Source: Penium margaritaceum
Lineage: Eukaryota; Streptophyta; Zygnematophyceae; Desmidiales; Peniaceae
NCBI GenBank assembly: GCA_023375785.1
Contig: SZWC01004834.1
Span: forward strand, 132,482-156,865
Reading direction: 5' to 3'
Length of the DNA stretch: 24,384 bases
Below, in pieces: positions 10,187 through 20,238 of this stretch. Positions within the stretch are counted from its first letter, which is position 1; every line of letters begins with the position of its first letter. Below the pieces are notes generated by a model, which did no database searches, was not told the DNA's origin, and saw nothing but the letters and a program-made list of their open reading frames with translations. The translations under genes and the position numbers were made by a program.

Positions 10187-10762
10187 TTAAGTCAAAACAG
10201 TGCCTTCTCTGTCATTGTCCATTTCATTGTGGCACGCCCTGAGAGCACTTTCAAACTCGCAAAGAATTGCTTTCCACTTTGAAGAATTAGGTGAATACTC
10301 CTCAATCTTCTGTGAAATGATCCCTTTGTTCGCCAAAAATGAAGACGTTACAAACTGTATAGTGAGGTCCTCCTCCTTTTGGAAAGGAACAAAGAGGAAA
10401 ATCTTTTCGTGTTTGTACTTGTAGTCATCCCTCTCTGACTGGTAATTAACAAATCGCACAATCTTTGAGACCTTTCGTACGCGATACAGCGCCATTGAGT
10501 CATACAGCAACTCACCGTTCTATACTACCGATGTGTCATCCAAGGGCCCCTCCTTTTCAAGACAGTCCACGTCCACATTGTCACCAAACTCTTCTTCCTT
10601 CTCGTTTTCCCCACAGTCATCAGTCATGTGCTTTGCCTTCTTCCGGTACGTATACTTTGACAACAAGTCTGCCAAGCATTCGTTCTCAAGCTTGATTGGC
10701 CGTCTCTCGTGCTGGGAGACAACAGCATACGGAATGAACACATCCTCAGAAGATGGGTCCAA
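10187..10762 (-). pseudogene. linker between Rep and helicase of Helentron
   Basis: Two open pieces (10762-10520 and 10510-10187) in the helicase frame are split by one TAG. SEDVFIPYAV, HERRPIKLENECLADLLSKY and then RVRKVSKIVRFVNYQ, IFLFVPFQKEEDL match the region between Rep and helicase in Helitron proteins, where P-x-F/Y, ERRP and LLLYxPWRxEEDL patterns are typical. The preceding piece ends RAEL, and this one resumes KLDPSSED with a shift of frame at about 10765. The part contains an acidic stretch (ENEKEEEFGDNVDVD). Confidence 0.75.
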
Positions 10763-10764
10763 TT

Positions 10765-11187
10765 TTAAAGTTCCGCTCTAGGCTTCACAAGAAGGAGTCG
10801 TTTCTCACGGGGGCTTGTGTTCATGAACACAAAGGACCGGCTTGAGAACCTCAATGGCAATCCAGTCATTAAGGTCACTGCCTCCTGGGCATTGACCTCT
10901 TGATCATGAATGAGAGAATTCCCAACTTTATATATTACACTCCGAACATTCTGTGAGCACTCCTCTTTTTTCAAAACATCGATTACAGATTTGAGTGTGC
11001 GGCTCATGATCCTGTTTCCTTTACGCATGTATGAAACAATGTAACTTGCTACTGCATATGGATGTATGCTCATCTGTATGTCCATGTTGGCCTGCCATAG
11101 CTTCAAGACATCAGGGTTGAACAGGCTCACATTCTGATGCATTGGCATCCATTGTCCAATAGGGTTGCCTTTTTGAGAGATAAGCAT
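10765..11187 (-). pseudogene. Helentron Rep, two-tyrosine nicking motif
   Basis: The key stretch is VLKLWQANMDIQMSIHPYA followed by VASYIVSYMRKGNRIMSR. The two tyrosines (residues 49 and 53, near 11043 and 11031) form the Y-x3-Y nicking motif of Helitron Rep. The Lys after them is also conserved. WxANMDIQ matches the Helitron consensus LLxxWRANMDIQ. The end, FVFMNTSPREKRLLLVKP, matches the conserved FINTSPxxER region. The frame differs from the HUH part upstream; the change lies near 11165-11187 and is a frameshift rather than an intron as far as I can see. Confidence 0.85.
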
Positions 11188-12362
11188 ACACTACAAACAT
11201 CTTCAACTTCAGAAATCTCACACAACTGAAGAAAATCGTCAAAGTCAATGTCAGTGGTAATTGTCTTCAGTGTTGCAATCATACTTGCATACACTGTTTT
11301 GTAATGTTTTCTCTCAGCAGGTAAAGTGCTCTCATCAAGAGGAAGAAGAATGACAGACTTATCAAGAGGTGGCTTTGGAAAGCCAAATGCACATGTTTTA
11401 GAAACTTTTTGCTTGCGACAGTGATATGTACACTCGTTCACTTGCAGGGACTGTAGATCAGTCTGTAACAAGTCAACATTTGTGGATATATACTTATCCA
11501 CAAATTCAACAACATCATCAGGGGACTGGGACTCTAGGTCTGGGGCATCCATCACCCACAGCAAGACATGACAGTGGGGACTTCCACGGTGCAGGAATTC
11601 CACAACCCCAAAGTAATCGTCCACATGACTGAGTGGTCCATTTTCTGTGGCAATAACATTCTTTAAAAGAGAACGACGACGGTGGTGAAAGTATCGTGAA
11701 GGTGAAACTGGGTCATCTACAACAAGCTTCATCCTCTCTTGAAATTGGAACACATCAATTTCACTGCGTGATAACCCCTTTCCTGCAACTTTCGACAATA
11801 TGCCCAACAGTTCAGGCCACCGGGTGTCAGCCATGCTCAGAGAGAAGAAATAGGTTGGGTTCTGTTTTTTCTGCCTCAGAAATGTATATAGGTACTTCTT
11901 GTTGTCGTCCCAATACGTGATGGTTCCCCGCATCCTTTTGAATTCGTTGAAGATGAGGTTGTTTACCAACAACCTACTTCTTGCCTCACTGTTTTGAAGA
12001 TCACCTGCAGTAATCCTCTTCTGGAACAACTGCCTTGACCGAAGCGACATGATGTCACGGACGTTCAACATTTGACAGACATAGAACTTGGAAAAAATGT
12101 CTGGTCTTTGGGAAAATCTACGATCACGATTAAATAATTCCCACTTCACCACTTTCCGGTAAGGAGCCAAGCAGTCTGGTTTTGGACCACTGAAATTGAG
12201 GACAATGTTCCCAGATCTTCTTTTTCCACCAAAGAGTGATGGAAAACACAACTCCTCCATGTCATTCCGACAAAGAATGTGACAAGGAGTCTTTCCCTCA
12301 CATGATGCTGTGATCACATGTCCTTTGGACATTTCCTGGAACAATGGAACTCTAAAGTACAT
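11127..12362 (-). pseudogene. Helentron Rep N-terminal domain (Helitron_like_N, HUH)
   Basis: The 411-residue open stretch matches Helitron_like_N. Landmarks are YVCQMLNVRDIMSLRSRQLF (about 94-113), TYFFSLSMADTRWPEL (170-185), FGVVEFLHRGSPHCHVLLWV (251-270) with the metal-binding HUH pair His263 and His265, and a Cys/His cluster CTYHCRKQ followed by CAFGFPKPP (311-332). The HUH histidines coordinate the metal used for single-strand nicking by the tyrosines encoded next. The frame is the same as the DUF6570 piece upstream, with one TAA between them (12384), so start codons within the piece are not real starts. Confidence 0.9.
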
Positions 12363-12383
12363 CGTTTGCTCGATTTGATCATC

Positions 12384-13142
12384 TTAAAAATGAGAGAACA
12401 CTGCCTCAATTTCTTCTTGGGATGATGATGATGCATGACTCTCGTTCGTCTCACGTTGTGCTTTACGGTGCACATGTTCTCCGTGCTCTGACACAAGCTT
12501 TCCAAGTTGTGCACTTGACATCTGAACCCCCAACTTTGCAAACAGGGGTGAGTTGTCCATCAGCCATCGCAATGCTCTGACAACAATCCCTGGTCGGACA
12601 CTGTCAGACCACACACTGCCATAGTATGACATCTTGCGTTTGAATGCAAGGCATACTGTCTCTGACATGGTCAATGGGCGCGGCAACTCAGTAATGACAT
12701 CAATAACATCCAAAGGGACAGTTCTGACCGCTCCTCGTAAACCCTTCTGTCGTCCTTGGTTCAACAGAACAATATTCATGAATGGCACAAAAGGACATAC
12801 CAAACTTTCCTCCAATGACGACATGGATGATGATTCTTTAGGAACTGTATTCATACTGAAGTTGTTCTTCACTGCAAATGGAGTAGTTTTGATCCGTTTT
12901 GAGACGGCAGCACAAACAGAACAAAGTAATTCAATGCAACTGGACCCTTCACGCATGTGACACCTAAAACACAACATGTCGCACAATGCACATGGTGTAC
13001 ACGGTCCATCCAGCATCTCACGCAAGTAGACATCAACATCCATCCTCCTACCTGTACGTACTGTACATTCCCGACGTTCATTGGTTATCAACGCATGGAA
13101 GAGCTCATTTCAAATGAGCTGGCCATTGACCACAAACAAATG
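12384..13142 (-). pseudogene. zinc cluster and DUF6570 of Helentron protein
   Basis: A Cys-rich part (CTPCALCDMLCFRC, then CIELLCSVC) probably binds zinc. It is followed by LVCPFVPFMNIVLLNQGRQ, KGLRGAVRTVPLDV and ELPRPL, the pattern of DUF6570, a domain found upstream of Helitron_like_N. PLFAKLGVQMS leads on to Rep. Between this piece and the OTU piece the same frame continues through TGA at 13110 and 13143, both readable as Arg. The TGA at 13110 lies in a small perfect palindrome (13102-13120). Confidence 0.75.
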
Positions 13143-14087
13143 TCAAAGCTGTAGAAAATTGGATCTTGGGCGGAACATCAGTCCACCGAGCAAGAAGAGA
13201 AAGTATTCGCGAACAACCGCAGCAGAAATACGACTAAAAAAGCCGTAATACTGGTGGTTCAAAACTTGACACTTGTACTTTATCTCACGTTTTGACTTCA
13301 CTTCGTACACACCCACAAACTTCGAACCCACTGACTCACAGCATAGACTGAACTTCTCCTTAACCTCCTTCTCAATCTCACAGTACAGTGTTTCATTTGA
13401 CGTGAAACAAAGGCGTTTCATCACTGGTTCGCCATCCTCTCGTTTGCTGCTGGGAAAAGTAGACTCAGGGCCAGGTCGATTCTGAGGACCACCACTTGAT
13501 TCCACACTTGTTGATGTACTCAATGGGACATTCTCATTCAGAACATCCAACAGTAATGAAGAAAACTTCCCGACTGTTTTTGTTCCTTGACTTGAAGAAA
13601 TCGTGCCTCCAACACGCAATGTTGGAGGTACACGTTCGGTATTCATATTCGTCCGAGGACGAAGGTGGGCGGCATTCCCGTTTTCATGTGACGAAAGATC
13701 CAGCCTAGCAGAAAACTGAAGCATCATGTCATTCGTAACATGTGAGGACCAGTGGTGCTCTTGGCGTATGAAGAATTGCTGCGTTACCTGAGTCCCATAC
13801 AAAACGCCATTGTTATTCGACTGAAGTATGTCAAAATGGTTCCCATTGTACTTCAGATGTACACATGGGCCAAAAATGGTAGGTGAAAAGAAAACACAAT
13901 GGAAGACCCGGACATCACTCTGCCACACAAAAAACTTTCGTCTGTACAAGACTGCAGTTACCAGCAGTTCACCAAAGGACCCCCATGGCGTGAGTGATCC
14001 GCGCCTAGTCGAGTGCCTGATGACACTCGGTGTAGCGATGACCATCTCCTTTGTTTTAGCAGTGAACAATACATTGACTACTACCAC
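13143..14087 (-). pseudogene. OTU-like protease fragment, N-terminal part of Helentron protein
   Basis: TPWGSFGELLVTAVLYRRKF, then VHLKYNGNHFDIL, match the second half of OTU cysteine proteases (WGxxxELxALxxxxxRxxxV and the catalytic His in NHYDxL). The first half with the D-x-x-C motif is not found upstream, where the sequence instead reads like gag. The fragment is therefore 5'-truncated. The remaining 200 or so residues are polar and carry no known motif; one Ser/Gly stretch looks unstructured. OTU domains are known from some Helentron/Helitron2 proteins; the cellular target is not known. Start codons in this piece are not meaningful. Confidence 0.6.
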
Positions 14088-14095
14088 CCGGTGGT

Positions 14096-15411
14096 TGCTG
14101 CTACGATGACTGCTACTGGCCCAAACTGCGTCTCTTCCTCTCCTTCTTCCTCTGTGCAGCTGCTACCACACATTACGCCTGAGTCAGGGTAATCGAAGTG
14201 AAAGGAGAAGAGGAAGATGTGCCAGAGGACGGAGGAGTGTGCTGCTAAAGGGACATCGATGGCGACGCAATGACCGTTGCAGCAAGGGGACTCTCCTGAC
14301 GGGCCATTGCAGCCTCACGGACGGAAGTCACCCGGAGAAAGAGCTGATGTGCCCAAGGAAAAAGCTAGAGGGAGATGGAGAAGGGCTCAAGAACAGCATC
14401 ACTGTACCTCGACAAGATGTTCGCGTGCTGAAGGCAAACACCAAGCATGATCGTGTGGAGCACTTATAGCTGTGTACCTCCTGAGGTCCCAAGGCGTGTA
14501 TAGATGCGCATGACCCGCCGGTAGTAATCAGATGTGGGCTTGGCGGGTCCCTGACGAAGGGAGTGAAAGGTGCGAATGTGAGCCGCGCGGTTGGCATGCG
14601 TCTCTGCAGCAAGCAGGAACAATGCCAAGTCCCAGCCCCGACGTGGGCCAACACCCTCGCCTGTACCAACCTCTCAACGAAAAGGGCAAAATTCCACGAC
14701 TGTTTTGCGCGACATGGCGTAAATGAGTCTGCACATCGCCCTGGCCGCTTTCAGCACCTGAGCGCAATCCATAAACTGATACGGACTGTGGCAGTAAGGC
14801 CGTACCCCTCTGAGGTGGCCCAGACTAGAAGAGAATCTCCCAGCAGTCAGCCGTCCTCGCTGACATACTGTGGGGGCGGTGTCTGGAAGTCCTTGGGTTG
14901 CCGCTCCGTAGGAAGGGCAACCGCACGCTGAGAAGGAAGAGGGGTGGGGAAGACATCGGGACAAGGAAATTTGCTCGGGAGGATCTATGGGAGATGGGAA
15001 ATAGATGTCTGTGGAGGCCGGGAACTCGTCTAAAGGTGGCGGAGACACTCTAGAAGCAGGCGAATCTCACTCGCGTGGGTGTCATCCTCCATGCCTGGAG
15101 TGTTAGGGTCCTCATCCCAAGGATCAAGAGATGGCTGGTCGATTCCTACTCCTGACATCGGTGCAGGTGCTCACTGCTGTGTAGAAGGTATGGCATCGCC
15201 GACTCTTTCGGAGGTCTGTTGTGGAGTTGTGGACTGTCCATGAATGAGCTCAGTGAGCGCACGGATGGCGTCAGTCTGCTGCTACTGCATACAACGTATC
15301 TCATCTTGCTGATTCTACAGGTCCTCAATGGCCTACGAACATGGGCTCAGGACCCCTGAGGAGGAGGATGAGGTCTAGTGGCCCTTTGCCCTTGTCACCG
15401 ACCGCAGCCAT
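14096..15411 (-). pseudogene. decayed retrotransposon gag
   Basis: From an ATG at 15411 (MAAVGDKGKGPLDLI) coding-like sequence runs to about 14100 with stops and at least two frameshifts. A Gln-rich helical part follows the start (AIEDL-NQQDEIRCMQ-QQTD, where the dashes are TAG). Later ETHANRAAHIRTFHSLRQG, YYRRVMRIYTRLGT and MLGVCLQHANILSRYSDAVL have the pattern of the retrotransposon gag capsid-like domain. Near the end is a basic stretch (QRKKERKRRS). Most stops fit CAG to TAG. No protease, reverse transcriptase or integrase follows, because the Helentron begins where gag ends. Whether it belongs to element B or to a separate element is open. Confidence 0.5.
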
Positions 15412-16327
15412 GTCAGCGCTCATTATGGGCCGGGATGTCAAACTGATCAGATTGCAGAACCGTCATCATTTCTCGAGGATTTGCAAAATGGTAACAAATG
15501 ATTTTCAGCCAAGAATTTGGCCAAGTGTTGGTGCTGATGTCATCACTTACAATGCTGACGTCAGCATGAAGGTTGTCCAAATGAAGCAAAACTTGGAGAG
15601 GTTATGCGCCAAAGAATTCTGAATTAAATGGCGGTGGTTTTGTGCAAAAGAAACTTTAGAAAAGTCAAAAACATCACCGTTTTCTTTTCAGCCCAGCATC
15701 CAGAAAAAATCTAGATCTGAGAGCGTTGTTTCTTGTCCTGGAGCCTACAGGGCATGAAATGAGACGAGAATGGAAGCGATGGATATGTTTCTGCAAGATC
15801 TTTCTAACGAGCTCTTACAAGCTAGAAATGATGGTCAAATGGTGCAGTTGCAGTCTCTCACATCCGGGGAGGATGGTATGTGCGACCCGAGTGAAGCTTC
15901 TGGAACCCTTCATAAACCCCTTCTCAACATCTCATGCCTCAACTGTTACTGGAGAGGTTTGGGAAACCCTTGGCTGCCTTGTAGTGGTAGTGTGGTGATG
16001 CTGGTGCTGCAATCTGCTGTGGCTGGTCACCGTGGGTTGGTGAGTCCTTCAAAGATCGTGGCCTTCGCTATGGCTCTCACTGATGCTACTACTGCTACGT
16101 CTCTATTGTGTGGCTCAGCGAGGGATGCCTCACCGCTCTGACACCATGAGAATATGCGTAGAACTACCTAGAGACACAGCCGCTGACTGGGCGTCAGTGC
16201 CCGGTTGGACGGTGAAAACAGTCACAGGTAGTACACACAACGGCAAGGGTCTGGCTAGGAAACGAAAGTCAGAGTGTCATAATGATTCAATAGCAGAGTC
16301 AACAAATGACAGGTCCACAGCATAAAT
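15412..16327. other. unassigned region between gag and repeat B copy 2
   Basis: On the minus strand this would be the leader upstream of gag, but I find no LTR end or primer site in it. On the plus strand it contains the possible exon listed next and, near 16230-16320, a short basic peptide (GKGLARKRKSECHND) in an open frame. Nothing is identified with confidence. Confidence 0.35.
15693..15875 (+). other. possible exon bounded by splice-like signals
   Basis: The left border is a pyrimidine-rich tract ending TTTTCTTTTCAG (15681-15692). The right border is GATG followed by GTATGTG, a good donor (15876 onward). Inside, an ATG at 15770 opens MEAMDMFLQDLSNELLQARN, a plausible amphipathic helix, in a frame that runs into the donor. 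No homology is recognised. Chance occurrence is quite possible in a region this size. Confidence 0.25.
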
Positions 16328-16957
16328 ACCTGCTGCGGCGCACGGCAAGTGTCGCATGCGACAGTGTATAGTCTGTCCTAAAACCGGCCCAAAAATTATG
16401 TTCTGGCTGTAACTCTTCGCAGACAAGTCAAAACGATATGCCGTCTGAACCTAAACGAGTAGGATCTCAAGCCAGATGCTGTGATTGGTCACATGCATGC
16501 ATCCAAAACTGAACGGTAGACACACAATGCAATCGGGCCCACGGCCAGTCCATCGATGAAATCCTATAGGCTGAAGAAAAATCGCAGAAGGTCCGAGACG
16601 GCATCCAAGATGTTGTGGGAATCGTCAACCAGCTCCGAGTGGGTGGTCCACCACCTGCCGACGCGCCGGTGCCTCTTGGGTCTGCATCAGGGATCTGCAC
16701 GGGTATGGACACGCCCGAGGGGTCACAAAAAACTGTACAACTCGATGGGAATGTCACAAATCACAACACGTGGCAATTCTCTGGCAGCTACTTCTGGGTG
16801 GAGCCACCACCCGTCGGTGCTCCAGTACTAGCTGGGTGGGCATCACGGATCATATTGTCCTGCTCTCTAGTACTGCTGCTCTATACCCCTAGTAGGGTGT
16901 ATACAGATAATCACCTTGATTGTCGCTGGTGACGGGTGGAAGCCACACAAACCAATA
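16328..16957 (-). repeat. LTR-like repeat, element B, copy 2
   Basis: Aligns with 411-893 and is longer by a block of about 150 bp around 16640-16810. Read on the minus strand it starts TATTGGTTTGTGTGGCTTCC at 16957 with a purine tract CCAGGGGGAG immediately outside (16958-16967). The left end near 16328 is where similarity to copy 1 stops. I see no target duplication. Confidence 0.6.
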
Positions 16958-17375
16958 CTCCCCCTGGCTGACACAACCGTCATCACAATGACGAGTGAGA
17001 AGCTTCACTCATTACCCGCGTAAACACCAACCACAATACAAGGTCTCCTCGTGACAGTGGTGTAGCTCACCAAGTGCCTAGGTCTCGACCGAGCAAGACA
17101 AAAATCACACACCCATGTGCCAAACATCACACAAGGGGTACAAAGCAACAAGGTCTCCTCTGGAACATGTCTCCGGGGTCCGGGTCTCGACCAAACGTGC
17201 TCGCATGCATGGAGCATACGTAACACATGGAGGCAATGGGTCTCCACGTCACACCGGTACAAGTCATCAGGTGTGCGGGTCTCGACCAGCATAACCTCAA
17301 CCGGAGCATCGTGCCAGACACAAACTAACCACGCTGTCCTCATAGGGATGTCAGGCCAAAGCCCACATACCAACA
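16958..17375 (-). repeat. 49-bp module tract next to LTR B, copy 2
   Basis: Matches 894-1320 throughout, with module copies at about 17042-17090, 17150-17191 and 17239-17286. The match ends at 17375 on the same bases as copy 1 ends at 1320 (CCAACA on the plus strand). A sharp common end at TGTTGG suggests a real element boundary or an LTR start there. The minus frame from 17418 encodes the same VETRTPDDLYRCDVET peptide as copy 1. Confidence 0.6.
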
Positions 17376-17446
17376 TATAGAGGTCCCTCTCGTTTTGGAT
17401 GATGCCTTTGTTCCACAATTGACTTCATTCCCACTCCCATAGGCAT

Positions 17447-17451
17447 GAACC
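17447..17451. repeat. target-site duplication GAACC, left copy
   Basis: GAACC directly precedes the left end of element A and is repeated directly after its right end (23596-23600). I fixed the element ends first, from the primer-site boundary and the TGTTGG-type start, and then found this match. Five bases is the usual length for LTR retrotransposons. Confidence 0.75.
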
Positions 17452-18120
17452 AGTCATAACTTAATTAGGGCATGTAGGCCCATGCAAAAAACAAGCATGA
17501 GCTTTGGCTGTGAGGGCATTGGAAAACGGCAAGAATTTGGCCAAGTCTAGAACACATGATATGAAGGTACAAGGGGAAGTTACAATGAGTCCCTAGCACG
17601 CTTATGTAGGGGCGCCGGCAACTAGCCACACCGGAACCCGTCACCACCGCTCAACCCAAACAAGTCAGTGGGGAGAACACACTACATAAGCCACGTGAAC
17701 AACAAAGGTGGTCTCCTCCAGGCACCGGAATAGCTCTCTGAGTGCCTGGGTCTCGACCACCGAGAAAACACGAGCAGTGTTAGAATCATTCAGAATTGGC
17801 GCCCATACAATACAAATGGCTTTTCGAACATCGGAAGCACTACTACAGACATTGGGTCTCCTCGTAGCACTGGTACAATCCACCGGGTGCGCGGGTCTCA
17901 ACCCACCAAGAAAAATATCCTATCTCCCGACAAGGCAACTATGCTGCTGGAATGCATCGACTGCGTCTCGCCGGCATTGTCGTAGGTGCTAGAGAAGTCT
18001 CGGGACACTTTGGAGGCTCGTCGTGTCGTCACGCTCTCCACTACCCTATACCACCAACGTGGGGTATATGGGTAATCCATCGACGTCGATCGTGACGGGT
18101 GGAAGCCAGACAAACCAACA
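17452..18120 (-). repeat. 3' LTR of element A
   Basis: 669 bp. It starts on the minus strand with TGTTGGTTTGTCTGGCTTCC at 18120, directly after the purine tract, and ends TTATGACT at 17452. It shares both end regions with the 5' LTR, including the CCAACGTGGGGTATAT part and the GGGCATGTAGGCCCATGC part. It holds about 300 bp (about 17495-17815) that the 5' LTR lacks, including one 49-bp module (17708-17757). Confidence 0.75.
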
Positions 18121-18130
18121 CTCCCCCTGG
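18121..18130 (-). other. polypurine tract of element A
   Basis: CCAGGGGGAG on the minus strand lies immediately before the LTR start TGTTGG, the usual plus-strand priming site of an LTR retrotransposon. Matching tracts stand at 894-903 and 16958-16967 beside the two B repeats. Confidence 0.7.
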
Positions 18131-18263
18131 CTGACATAGCCTTCAACACCGAAACAAGTAAGCCAAGGCACGGAACAACAGTGTATGCAAAACCACGGTC
18201 TACACTAATCAACGACACATACACACACATCTGCTGTCCACCCAAGCACAGAGGCTAGGCTCG

Positions 18264-18720
18264 ATGTCCCTCTGGAGTAGAATGAAGGTTGGAAGGTCTC
18301 CTCATGATACTGGAACATCTTACCAAGTGTCTAGGTCTCGACCATCTGAGGAGTCATGCACATCATACACAAATCAGACGAAAAGAGGGTCTCCTCATGA
18401 CACTGGTGGTACCAGTACCTGGGTCTCGACTGCTGCGAGCAATCCAACAGGTGTCCGTATCCCGGCCACAATAGCATCATCAACCAACACATGGGATCTT
18501 AGGGGGATCTCTTCGTAACACGGGTGCAACTCACCACGTGTCTGGGTCTCGACCACTATGAGCAATACAGCTTGCATGCACATGCCACATGCAATATGGC
18601 CACACACTAGGACAAACAATCACATGGTCTCCTCGTGACACAGGTACAACCCACTAAGTGTCCGAGCCACACACTAGGACAAACGATCACATGGTCTCCT
18701 CGTGACATTGGTACAACCAC
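18264..18720 (-). repeat. 49-bp module array in the 3' part of element A
   Basis: Module copies begin near 18294, 18387, 18505, 18626 and 18693 on the plus strand; the last two are close to identical over 45 bp including the GACAAACAATCACAT lead-in. Read on the minus strand the better copies encode VETQTRGELHPCYEE or LSGLYLCHEET, continuous with ORF2, so the modules may have been protein-coding repeats. Confidence 0.65.
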
Positions 18721-20170
18721 CAATAGAGTGCTACCATCTACATGTAGTAGTGCAGGCATGGATGAGCCACACACTGGCTGCTGTAGTATGCTCATAGCAG
18801 AGAATGGACCCCTCGCCATGCACCTCCCATGACGTCGCGTCAGGTCGAGGTCCACTCAATACTCCCCCTGGGCTGATGAACCTGGCGTCAATGTCCTCGC
18901 TGGAGATGCTGACAATGTAGCTGAATAGATCCTGGGTGATAAATCATGTAGTCTCTCCATCATGCAGAGACGGCTCCCCCTTTCATGTACGAGTCTGCTC
19001 CTACCCTCAAAGACAAAGTGGTGTCTCCAACTACAACTCCTCACATCGTCCCTGTATCACTTGCAATGTACCAATCCTCGTGTGACTGCCAAGGGAACCA
19101 ACTCACAGTCTCTCCTCTCTCCACTATGCCACGATGCATCTGTCTATGCCGGAGGAAAGGGAATGGGCAAGCTGTACGCAAGCGTGGATGAAGTGGCGGA
19201 TCTGGCCTCCGAGGCGGGATAGAGCATCCTTAAGGACAAGGGTGCACAGCCACAAAATGACGAGGGCTGGAGCGATGAACTAGACCACCACACATGGATG
19301 AAGATGACGATGGATTAGTTGAGGCGGGTGGATGAAGGTGCGTGATGACAGTAGCAGAAGAAAGAGGAGCGATGATGGAGTCGACAAGAACGAGGATGAC
19401 GAAAATTGAAGACATGCTCACCTCTCGTGTAGTAGTCTCTGCATCGGAAGTAATACTCGGAGCTTGTATAGTACCCTCTCCGAGTATGGGAGTGTGAGAT
19501 CCTGGCAGTAGAAAGCTCGTGCCGATAGTAGTGGTGCTCCCCTGTTGTGACAGTCGCTTCCGCGTTGCCATCACCTGTCGTTGTAGCATCTCTACACGCT
19601 CTTGAAAGTCAGCGTAATCTGCCTTAGACATGTGGAGGTGACCCACGTCTGCCTCGCACAAGATCAACTCTGTCTCACTGGATGCTGTACACACAGACTG
19701 TAGAACTTGCAAGTACAACTCGATTTTTGGCTTTGTTGCTAAAGACGAAGGAGCTGGTGCTGTTGCGTACTCCTGGGGGTCAACTACACTCGCAATATGC
19801 TGAAATTCTAGACAATGGGATGCAGCTGAAGGTGTGACATCCCGACCACAACTTGTGTTTTTCAGAGAAGGTGGGATGAGCGGTCGCATGCCGAGAGAGA
19901 AGGGGAAGGAGGAGTCGTCAGAGAACGTGGAGCATGTGAAAGTGTCGTCCGTACAGGTACTGTCACTCTCAACATAGATGTGATCAGTAGGGTCACCAAC
20001 AAAGCAACTAGCGAGGGCAAACTTCAGCTCCTATTGACGAGGTGACTCCATCCGCGTGGTCCGATCTGCTACACTATCCTTAGCTACTGGCATAGTGGAC
20101 ACGACTGTATAGGACTCCGGCTCGATGACTGATCCAATGCTAGTGAAGGCAACAAGCCAGCATAGATGGC
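18395..20170 (-). pseudogene. element A ORF2, decayed coiled-coil protein
   Basis: The clearest open part is 19889-19230, but the same frame reads on upstream through a single TAG near 20035 (PRQ-stop-ELKFALASCFVGD) to about 20170. Past a frame change near 19230 another coding-like stretch follows (DALSRLGGQIRHFIHACVQ, then SYIVSISSEDIDARFISPGG) to about 18395, with only TAG and TGA stops. The helical motif DVGHLHMSKADYADFQERV matches the repeat present three times in the element B frame (1423-3327). There is an acidic Asp/Ser/Thr stretch upstream. The family is not recognised. By position it would be the second protein of a non-autonomous element. Confidence 0.55.
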
Positions 20171-20238
20171 GCTCACGCATTGTCTCACCCGCTTAATGAT
20201 GGAGTAAGGATTATCATCTGAATGCGTCATGTGTGTTG

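Larger units (their letters stand above)
4700..14095 (-). mobile_element. decayed Helentron-type rolling-circle transposon
   Basis: From 14087 to 7945 the minus strand carries one protein-coding sequence of about 2,000 codons, split over a few frames. The order is OTU-like fragment, zinc cluster, DUF6570, Helitron_like_N Rep with HUH, two-tyrosine Rep motif, PIF1-type helicase and an endonuclease/exonuclease/phosphatase (EEP) domain. A C-terminal EEP domain is the mark of the Helentron (Helitron2-type) branch rather than canonical Helitrons. Behind the coding part lies about 3 kb of AT-rich DNA with tandem repeats. I set the right limit near 14095 because gag-like reading stops there, and the left limit near 4700 by composition and hairpins; both are approximate. 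In-frame stops and at least three frameshifts make it non-functional as it stands. Confidence 0.75.

Noticed and set aside
13102..13120. Perfect 9-bp palindrome with one-base centre in the Helentron frame
   Set aside because: Short enough to occur by chance in 24 kb and not linked to a frame change.
1423..14087. Reassigned code with UAG/UAA as Gln
   Set aside because: Not excluded, but UGA stops and frameshifts occur in the same frames and one UGA matches an Arg codon in a sister repeat; decay by C to T is simpler.
16324..16336. Primer-site-like GGTATTTATGC left of repeat B copy 2
   Set aside because: Only about 7 of 11 bases agree with the tRNA-Met primer site and the LTR end is not fixed.
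18293..18720. CRISPR-like array
   Set aside because: Module copies diverge, spacers vary widely in length, and the same module sits in LTRs of a eukaryotic retroelement.
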